Shown here piece after piece: positions 8,391 through 13,978 of a stretch of 13,978 nucleotides of DNA (the first letter of the stretch is position 1; each line of letters opens with the position of its first letter). The position numbers were made by a program, and so were the translations under genes. The notes below the pieces were generated by a model, which worked only from the letters and a program-made list of their open reading frames with translations, had not been told where the DNA came from and searched no databases. This stretch comes from Hyphochytrium catenoides (lineage: Eukaryota; Sar; Hyphochytriomycetes; Hyphochytriales; Hyphochytriaceae), in the NCBI GenBank assembly GCA_900088475.1, contig FLMG01002525.1:14980-28957 (forward strand). The letters run 5' to 3'.

Positions 8391-11129
8391 TCATCGCTCA
8401 AACTCCTCATAATGCGCATTGAATTTCTCATGTCGCGGAAAGCTGTGAAGTGTCCTTCTTAGGTCATTCTGAAGGGACTTAGGACCGGACACAACGACTT
8501 CCCATTGGTCTCGAAAATTCATTCCGCTTTCTTCTACGTCCGACCTAAAAATCTCGTCCGCTCTTTCTAGTAAGCGTCTTAAGTCTGGCCTGCCAATGAG
8601 GATGGTGACAGTGGCGCTAGTCCTGATGGACTCTCTTCTCGAACGCGCCTCCTGCAGCGCGCTAGTCGTCAGGTATGTTGGCCGCTGCTGTAAGGTTTCT
8701 TCTTCTCCATCATCTTCTTTCAAGTCAAGCTGGGCAGAGTCCACGAAGATTTCCAGGTCATCCCCGAGGCAATTGTCCTTCTGCATGGCGTGGTCCACCT
8801 CGCTGAGAGCAATTGACCGTGTTGCCGTTACTTCCCGGCTGCTATTTTTCCCCTTGTAATACCGAAGGAACCCGCGCCCCGCAAGGATGGCACTGCTAAG
8901 AAAGCATACTGGTTCCATCATTTGGATTACGTACCAGGGGATAGCCTCTCCTGCCGCTTTCCTCTCCTCTGTCCTGGTGTAGGCCGCCGTGACCGCATTC
9001 ACCGACAGGGTGATATACCATAGAGCCGTGACGGAAAGAAAAGAGGCGGCCCATACCACAAAGTGGAGCTTCACTTCAGAATAGCAGCCAAGCCTTACTG
9101 GGTCGAATGGGACGCCAGAGTCTATGTCTCTCCTCTCAAATGACGGCAAAGTGGCTTCCGTTCTCGACGGTGGTCCGTCAGAGTGATGAGCAGAAGGCGG
9201 GCTACCAAGTCGCGAACTTCCCACAGTGCTACCTTGAGCAGCAACGTCAGAAACCAGGAGTTGGCTCTCGCTGCTGGGCTTTGTGACATAAATGTTAATG
9301 GAAAAGACATCCTGTAGCGAAGCAACCTCCTCCAAGGCGTGCCTGAAGGGCTCTGTCTCAGCGATGTGGCCTACAGCCCAGTGGAACAAAATTCTTGCAG
9401 GGCGGGATGGTATCTCTTGGGAATGATGGTGGTACAAGTCCTTCAATACGCTAATAAGAGGAGTGACCCCAATGCCACCTGCGAGTAATACAAGGTGCCG
9501 ACAGTCCCGATAGCTCCTTCTGCAACCAAAGTATCCATCTACCTTCACTAAAGGAAACGAGTTGTTGGCCCTGCAGATTTTAAGATAGGCGAGAACGTCT
9601 CGGGTCCAGTCTCCACATGCTTTGCCATGAACAGTCAGGAGCGACGAGCTATCCTTGGGGGCGGAGCTGATGCTGAAGGAGTGTGCTTGAGACTTGGTGA
9701 CTTCAGGAAAGGTCAGGAGCACATATTGACCAGCAGTATACCCTTCGCAATGCTGGAGCCTTGGCATCATCTCCAACTCTAACTTAAAAATCTGGACATC
9801 TTCAAACAGCTCAAAGCTACGAACTCGAACGTTGCTTCCCGTTCGTACCCAACTTCGAGTTCTAGACACAACGGAGAAGAGTAGAGCGGGATAGAGCCAA
9901 TAGAGAACACAATCTTCATGCATCGCGAGTGCCAGAAGAGCCAACAGGAAAAGGAAGTTGTGAGACCAAAGAAAGACGTCGTAGAACTTTCGCCTTACAA
10001 AGTGCAATGAAGTAATGCACATAAGATTCAGGAAGCAGCAAGCCACCAGCCCCGCAAAAGTCTCCACCTGGTGGCGCGTAATGCGACAGCTCACCTCTTG
10101 AGTCGCCGAGGTAGATTGTGGTATGAAGTGGCAGAAAGGGAAGGCATTCTCCCACACTGTCCCGTCTCGGGCCCAGGAGTAGAAAAATAACAAGCCGTGA
10201 ATGTTGGCAAAGGCTATCAGGAGCCGACCCAGCCATCTGTGATATTTGACTGCAGTCTCTGGGGACGCACCGAGTATATCGAGCCAGAAAGCATCACGTA
10301 CCACGGGAAAGAGCAGCAAAAACAGAAACAAGAGACCACCTTTGCCGAACCCGCGAGCCCAGTAAGCCAGGCTTATCGGAACGATAGGAGAAGAGGAAGC
10401 AAGACGAGCTTTCTCCTGGCGATGGCTAACAAACCTCACCACCCATATCATGGCAAGACACACCAGCGAGAGGAGCACCATACATTCTAAGAGGGAGACC
10501 CAAGTGCCAAGCACAGCACGGGACCTTCTCAGCCGCACGATCCTATTCAGATAAGTTACTGCAGGACCCCGGCGGAAGATGGAAGCGAAGCCCAAAAATT
10601 TCTCAGAATAGACAATTCCGCAGAGGAAAAGAGGCAACAGCGGTAGGCCCAACAGTATAAAGCTGTTGAGCTTACCCACAAAGCCGTCAACCAGGTGATT
10701 GCTCTTGGCCCATGCCTTCTGCGACTTCACCCAGGCAAAGTAGCTTCCGCCATTATAGGTAAGAAGGATCAACAGAAACCATAATATGCTAATAAAAGCC
10801 CCACCAAGGACCAGCCATGGGTAGAGAGGCCGGAAACAAGACAGACTTGCACCGATCTCTGCTTCACCATCGTCCGTGAGCACTAGCTTGAGCACTTGAG
10901 ACTTCCATTGAGGGGAGTGGGAAGAGACCAGCTTCACCTCCGAGACAGCATTCCCCGGGTCATCAAGCTGTCCGGCGGAGAACGCCGGTGACCTTTGGGC
11001 CCCTGTGGAGACCAGCGCTCCGAGGTTTGATGAAGACTCTTCCTTCTCATCATAGCGAGTGCTGGCTGCTGGAAGTAGGGAGGAATAGCGCGGTCCATTT
11101 CTCTTTGAGATCTTCACTATGGCGGTCAT
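8391..11129 (-). CDS. NADPH oxidase / ferric reductase-like flavocytochrome, 912 aa, intronless
   Basis: Predicted transmembrane flavocytochrome moving electrons from cytosolic NAD(P)H through FAD and two b-type hemes to an acceptor across the membrane: oxygen (NOX) or ferric iron (FRE). About eight hydrophobic segments lie between residues 104 and 422. Two heme pairs have the family's H-x13-H spacing: H297/H311 and H390/H404. An FAD motif HSFSISS is at 483-489, and the nicotinamide-nucleotide motif GGIGVTP is at 551-557. Residues 616-838 form an insert splitting the NADPH domain and containing two further likely membrane helices (about 686-713 and 732-757). The final strand resumes near 840 and ends SGPKSL (881-886), where the family normally has a CG motif; S881 replaces the Cys. 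The family's NADPH-phosphate Arg after the conserved Trp (W584) is replaced by G587. No EF-hands are visible in the 100-residue N-terminus, unlike plant RBOH. An in-frame TGA lies 6 bases upstream of the ATG, fixing the start unless an upstream intron exists. Stop is TGA. Confidence 0.9.
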   Translation of the reverse strand: MTAIVKISKRNGPRYSSLLPAASTRYDEKEESSSNLGALVSTGAQRSPAFSAGQLDDPGNAVSEVKLVSSHSPQWKSQVLKLVLTDDGEAEIGASLSCFRPLYPWLVLGGAFISILWFLLILLTYNGGSYFAWVKSQKAWAKSNHLVDGFVGKLNSFILLGLPLLPLFLCGIVYSEKFLGFASIFRRGPAVTYLNRIVRLRRSRAVLGTWVSLLECMVLLSLVCLAMIWVVRFVSHRQEKARLASSSPIVPISLAYWARGFGKGGLLFLFLLLFPVVRDAFWLDILGASPETAVKYHRWLGRLLIAFANIHGLLFFYSWARDGTVWENAFPFCHFIPQSTSATQEVSCRITRHQVETFAGLVACCFLNLMCITSLHFVRRKFYDVFLWSHNFLFLLALLALAMHEDCVLYWLYPALLFSVVSRTRSWVRTGSNVRVRSFELFEDVQIFKLELEMMPRLQHCEGYTAGQYVLLTFPEVTKSQAHSFSISSAPKDSSSLLTVHGKACGDWTRDVLAYLKICRANNSFPLVKVDGYFGCRRSYRDCRHLVLLAGGIGVTPLISVLKDLYHHHSQEIPSRPARILFHWAVGHIAETEPFRHALEEVASLQDVFSINIYVTKPSSESQLLVSDVAAQGSTVGSSRLGSPPSAHHSDGPPSRTEATLPSFERRDIDSGVPFDPVRLGCYSEVKLHFVVWAASFLSVTALWYITLSVNAVTAAYTRTEERKAAGEAIPWYVIQMMEPVCFLSSAILAGRGFLRYYKGKNSSREVTATRSIALSEVDHAMQKDNCLGDDLEIFVDSAQLDLKEDDGEEETLQQRPTYLTTSALQEARSRRESIRTSATVTILIGRPDLRRLLERADEIFRSDVEESGMNFRDQWEVVVSGPKSLQNDLRRTLHSFPRHEKFNAHYEEFER

Positions 11130-11759
11130 CGCTGGTCAGGAGCGGGCATTACAGGCTTTAATAACCCACCTGCCAGACCCGCATAAGCCTACTTAGGTTG
11201 GTCATGGACCGAATTGCTGAGCAATATTTGACACACGACAGGTTGAGCCGACTCCTCCTTGTTGTAAACGCTTTAGCAAGCTCGTCACATTAAAAGAGTC
11301 CCGTAGTTCCCCACGAGGAATGACCTTTAAGGATATTCTTCAGACCCCACGCGAGGTACCGATGAATCCGCTGGCAGTGCGCTTGCCAAAGCGTCCCTTG
11401 CTGACTACTCGGTATCAAAGGTATTTGTATAGACAAACGAACAGTGATGATGACCCCAAATTCAATCAGTGGAGGAAGAACTCAGGAAGCTTCTCAGGCA
11501 TGAAGCTATTCTTATGGCTCTTCTCTCTCCCCAAAGATTGGGCCACACCAGGCCAGCAGCAGCAGCTAGCCGCTGTAGGAAGACAAGAAGCAACGAGCTT
11601 ACGGGCAACGAGACTCAGACTATCGGCACACCAGGAGGGGAAGGAGACCAGGCGGCGGCGGAGGATGGAAGAAGAACCAGAACTGCGGCTTTCCTTCACT
11701 GTCAACAGGTACCTCTCTACTAGGACCGATTCGTACTGCTTTGGTTGTTTCGGTAATAG

Positions 11760-12026
11760 AAGTATACAATAGAGGTTGAGGAGAGGCAGAACAACCCCAG
11801 CTGCGGTCCTTACGTAGAGGTCACTGGCACTCTGGCTCTCACCATAGAGGATGGAATGCTGCCACCTCCTGCTGTTGATGAGTGTGTGATCATCGTGATA
11901 GAAAAGCAGCAGTCTTCTTCTTCTTGTGAACAAAGCCCACACCGCAAAGCGTGTTTCCTCATCATCAAGCGCCCTTGTCTTTCCATAGAGCTGTTAATAA
12001 TGGGAACAATGGGTCGCTGTTGGTGA
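11760..12026 (+). CDS. Candidate internal exon(s) of an unrecognised small gene
   Basis: I do not recognise this product. The frame from 11760 to the TGA at 12024-12026 has 88 sense codons. Its first 50 or so residues alternate charged and beta-branched residues like a folded beta-rich domain (KYTIEVEERQ, then CGPYVEVTGTLALTIEDG, then VDECVIIVIEK). An AG at 11758-11759 precedes it. A donor-like CAG|GTACCT at 11708-11709 would give a 51-base phase-0 intron joined to the frame containing VEEELRKLL upstream. A second acceptor at 11771-11772 joins a different upstream frame equally well. A GTGAGC donor at 12023 overlaps the terminal stop, so the coding region may continue in a further exon. The GxYVxVxGxL pattern loosely recalls OB-fold strands, which is only a guess. 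The antisense frame is also open, so strand is not certain. Confidence 0.35.
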   Translation, partial: KYTIEVEERQNNPSCGPYVEVTGTLALTIEDGMLPPPAVDECVIIVIEKQQSSSSCEQSPHRKACFLIIKRPCLSIELLIMGTMGRCW

Positions 12027-12158
12027 GCTTCAAGACGGGTTGTCCACATACCATCAGCTTCCTGCTGCTAGGTTATCACGGAAGGACAACAGCAGGTAAA
12101 GAGGAGGCGACTTATTTAATGAATTAGCAATGGTGGGCTGTTGTCGCTGAATGGCTCC

Positions 12159-12208
12159 ATCCCATATCATCATTTAGCAAGCAATCCCATATCATCATTT
12201 AGCAAGCA
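12159..12208. repeat. Perfect 25-bp tandem duplication
   Basis: Two adjacent identical 25-base units (12159-12183 and 12184-12208), each starting ATCCCATATCATC and ending TTTAGCAAGCA. Because 25 is not a multiple of three, the duplication would shift frame if it lay in a coding exon, which argues that it is in intron or intergenic DNA or marks a broken gene. Each unit includes CATTTAG, which resembles a 3' splice acceptor. Confidence 0.93.
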
Positions 12209-12721
12209 AAGGCACTCTCGATCCCAAAATCAATCGTGGCGTTGGTTACATCTTCTTCGGAGATGGACTAATAAGAAGACTATGCTACTAGCAGTCAGCA
12301 AAGACACGACGACGTGCCCTCCTCCGAATCTGCCGTTGGTCGTCCTAATTACCCAGTGTGAACTCTCCCGCCGGCGGACCTCATCACTAACTCCTCCGTC
12401 CCAAGGCCTCCTCCTCCCACGTCAGAGACTATATACTATAATAAATAACCTGGAGCTCGAAACGACGCTCTTCTCTAGAAGACTGCTGCCAAAATTTCTG
12501 GGAGTTGCTCTCCGCTGCTGCAGCCATCATCACCGTCACGTTCCGCTGCGAGGTGGACAGGTTGTTGATTTTTGCAGCGTAGCGTCACTCGCACCTTCCC
12601 GTGCTGCAGCAAAAACATGTGCTTCCTAAGCTACTGCGGTTGCTCTTAATAATATCACAGATAGTAGGTACTTGGTGCCACGACACAGGAGGATCCTAGA
12701 CCCGTTTCTCTTGCTGGCACC

Positions 12722-12908
12722 ATGATCAGAGGGTTCAGGGAAGTAAGACAGAGTCATTATCTACTTATAACGTGTAACACGTGTTCCCATCCTACAGAAC
12801 AAACAAGCTACTGCCATCTTCATGGACCTGCACTACCTATTACCGAGCCTGGTAGTAGCTCTTGTTCTGGCGCCTAGCTTCTCGCTCTTCTATCTTGACT
12901 TAGACTAA
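12722..12908 (+). CDS. Candidate 43-aa single-pass membrane microprotein with one 55-base intron
   Basis: I do not recognise this protein. ATG at 12722 in a favourable context (GGCACCATGA) opens a 7-codon first exon (12722-12742, starting MIRGFRE). A consensus-like donor GTAAGA at 12743 and a pyrimidine-rich acceptor CCTACAG ending at 12797 give a 55-base phase-0 intron. The second exon (12798-12908) continues NKQATAIF and ends in a hydrophobic, helix-like stretch before a TAA, for 43 residues in total. The frame is open upstream to 12668, so this may instead be the last exon of a longer gene with a C-terminal membrane anchor. The intron is shorter than any in the channel gene (minimum 70). 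The final exon alone contains an in-frame ATG at 12822. The gene would face the MFS transporter tail to tail. The product is too short to judge by composition. Confidence 0.3.
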
Positions 12909-12993
12909 AGTAACCAAAGAGGCAAAGCTCGAAGACGAAGGATATAAGAAAACGTTGCCCGGCTTGGAATCGCCCCATTGTGATGATAAGAGT

Positions 12994-13978
12994 TTATAAG
13001 CGCGCAGCAGCAGGCGACGACGTAGTCTTGTGATCATCGGCTTCTTCTAGCTTCTCACCGCCGTAGGTAGTGTCAGTAAAACCATCCACATCTTGGCCCA
13101 TTGTCTCTGTTCCCGAAAGAAGTTCATCGGGAAGAATGGCAGAAAACACCACTGCAAAGATCCACATCATCGTTTCCGTCGAGACATCCCAAGCATCCAC
13201 CATGTAGGGTACCAGGTATGGCCCAATGATAGCCGCCAGTCTAGTCACTGCAGAGCCCATGGCGCGCATCATAGAAGATAGTTCTCAGGAGTGTAGGCGT
13301 AGATAGCGCCCCAGGCTCCCAAAGTCGAGAACGCTAGAAAGGATCCTGCTGAGATAACAGGACCATCATATTCAGCTGGTACATATCCAAAGGTGATCGA
13401 CGCCCCCACAGAAAGGAGGAGAAAGAGCGAAAGACACCACTTTCGGCCAATCTTGTCAATAAGGAAGGCCGCAACCAGATAGCCTGGGATCTGAACTACC
13501 GTGATAATGACAACACTCCTGAGCGAGCTGTTTAGGTTGAAGCCCTTTTTGGCAATTATGGACGGTAGCCACGTAAACACGCCGTAATATGCAAAGCCCA
13601 TTCCGAACCATAGTACCCACAGCATAGTGGTACGCTTGCGATACTCACCGGATAAGAGCATTCTCATCTTACCAGTGAGACTGTACCTTTTGTTATCTGA
13701 AGTGGCTTCAGTTGCAGCTCCAGCAGATTGAAAGTCAAAGGAAAAGGAAGTACTGGAGGAAACAACCCCACATTGCTGCTCGATGGCCGCAACGACAACG
13801 TCTGCTTCCTCATGTCTCCCAACAGAGGCATGCCATTTGGGAGACTCAGGGATGGCGAAGCGGATCAGAATGGCATAGAAGACTTGTATTGCGCAGATGC
13901 CGAACACCCCTCGCCAGCCCAATCCGGTGCTCCCTCCTTTATAGGCCAGCAGAGCAGCAAGAATAGTTCCGATGGACC
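12994..13978 (-). pseudogene. MFS transporter, C-terminal half, cut by window edge and frameshifted
   Basis: Encodes about the last six or seven membrane helices of a major facilitator superfamily carrier, most like the sugar-porter/SV2-related groups; substrate unknown. The 5' end lies beyond the window: the frame is open to 13978 and its upstream residues (AALLAYKGG then GWRGVFG) fit the end of helix 6. PESPKWH with GRHEEADVV is the typical cytoplasmic loop after helix 6. WVLWFGMGFAYYGVFTWLP fits helix 7, and LIDKIGRKW is the loop motif after helix 8. The frame stops with TGA just after YAYTPENYLL (stop at 13269-13271). The family's continuation resumes one frame back at ATGATGCGC, giving RAMGSAV and then GPYLVPY, and runs to a TAA at 12994-12996. 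Alignment to the family needs no gap if one base is restored. No GT occurs on the coding strand for about 80 bases around the break, so an intron is unlikely. It is either a sequencing error in an intact gene or a recent pseudogene. Confidence 0.8.

Larger units (their letters stand above)
11130..12993. other. Region without a clear gene; fragmented coding-like signals on + strand
   Basis: No long ORF here matches a family I know. The longest open frames, 11320-11772 (+, 150 codons), 11466-11942 (-, 158 codons) and 12141-12629 (+, 162 codons), are Arg/Gln/Ser/Leu-rich and look like chance openings. Shorter + strand segments look more protein-like: 11204-11263 (begins MDRIAEQYL and ends at a GTAAAC donor), 11454-11530 (VEEELRKLL helix), 11760-12026 and 12722-12908 (listed separately), and an Ala/Ile-rich stretch near 12470-12570 that includes FWELLSAAAAII. 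They lie in different frames with possible GT-AG sites between some of them, as expected of a small intron-rich gene or a decayed one. I could not build one consistent model across them. The part near 11130 should contain the reductase promoter. Confidence 0.45.

Noticed and set aside
8596-8859. 87-codon + strand frame opposite the reductase
   Set aside because: Antisense shadow of the NADPH-domain insert of the reductase.
11466-11942. 158-codon minus-strand open frame
   Set aside because: Leu/Ser/Arg-rich antisense frame without motifs. The opposite strand at 11760-12026 looks more protein-like, although strand remains uncertain.
12141-12629. 162-codon + strand open frame
   Set aside because: Runs through the 25-bp tandem duplication and is rich in Ser, Arg and His with no recognised domain. 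Alternative frames in the same stretch look at least as protein-like.
12776-12785. AACACGTGTT palindrome containing a G-box-like CACGTG
   Set aside because: A single short motif lying inside a candidate intron and far from any supported start. Expected by chance at this frequency.
13262-13275. Programmed -1 ribosomal frameshift at the MFS break
   Set aside because: The sequence CTTCTATGA is not a canonical slippery heptamer and I see no obvious downstream structure. A one-base deletion or sequencing error is simpler.
1-13978. tRNA, rRNA, CRISPR arrays, transposases or long terminal repeats
   Set aside because: I looked on both strands and saw no cloverleaf genes, regularly spaced repeats, integrase/transposase motifs or terminal repeats.

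Overview
The window is nuclear DNA from a eukaryote. The evidence is a gene interrupted by nine GT-AG introns that encodes a four-domain voltage-gated cation channel, together with a NADPH oxidase/ferric reductase and an MFS transporter. Four-domain channels are absent from bacteria and land plants. The oxidase carries a membrane-spanning insert between its two NADPH-binding halves, a layout I recall being reported for red-algal and diatom enzymes. With roughly even base composition and mostly short introns, an alga or related protist is my best guess (photosynthetic stramenopile or red-lineage, low confidence). The lineage is not provable from the sequence alone.

Layout: 1-58 is a CT-rich microsatellite, followed by about 0.8 kb of non-coding sequence (59-873). 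From 874 to 7861 (+) runs a 10-exon gene for a 1,943-residue channel with all four repeats (S1-S6, S4 arginines, pore loops) and a Nav/Cav-type C-terminus. A 529-bp convergent intergenic gap (7862-8390) follows. An intronless 912-codon flavocytochrome reductase lies at 8391-11129 (-). From 11130 to 12993 no gene is clear, but several short coding-like segments on the + strand may belong to one or two small intron-containing genes, and there is a perfect 25-bp tandem duplication. From 12994 to the window end (-) is the C-terminal half of an MFS transporter, cut by the window edge and carrying an apparent one-base frameshift.

How they might work together: the channel would pass cations across a membrane under voltage control, the reductase would move electrons from NAD(P)H across a membrane to oxygen or ferric iron, and the MFS protein would carry an unidentified small solute. 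All are membrane proteins, but nothing in the sequence shows co-regulation and the genes are not co-oriented. The most notable points are the unusual pore signature (Ser/Asp/Glu/Glu by my alignment), the Nav-like domain III-IV linker, and the atypical nucleotide-binding half of the reductase.
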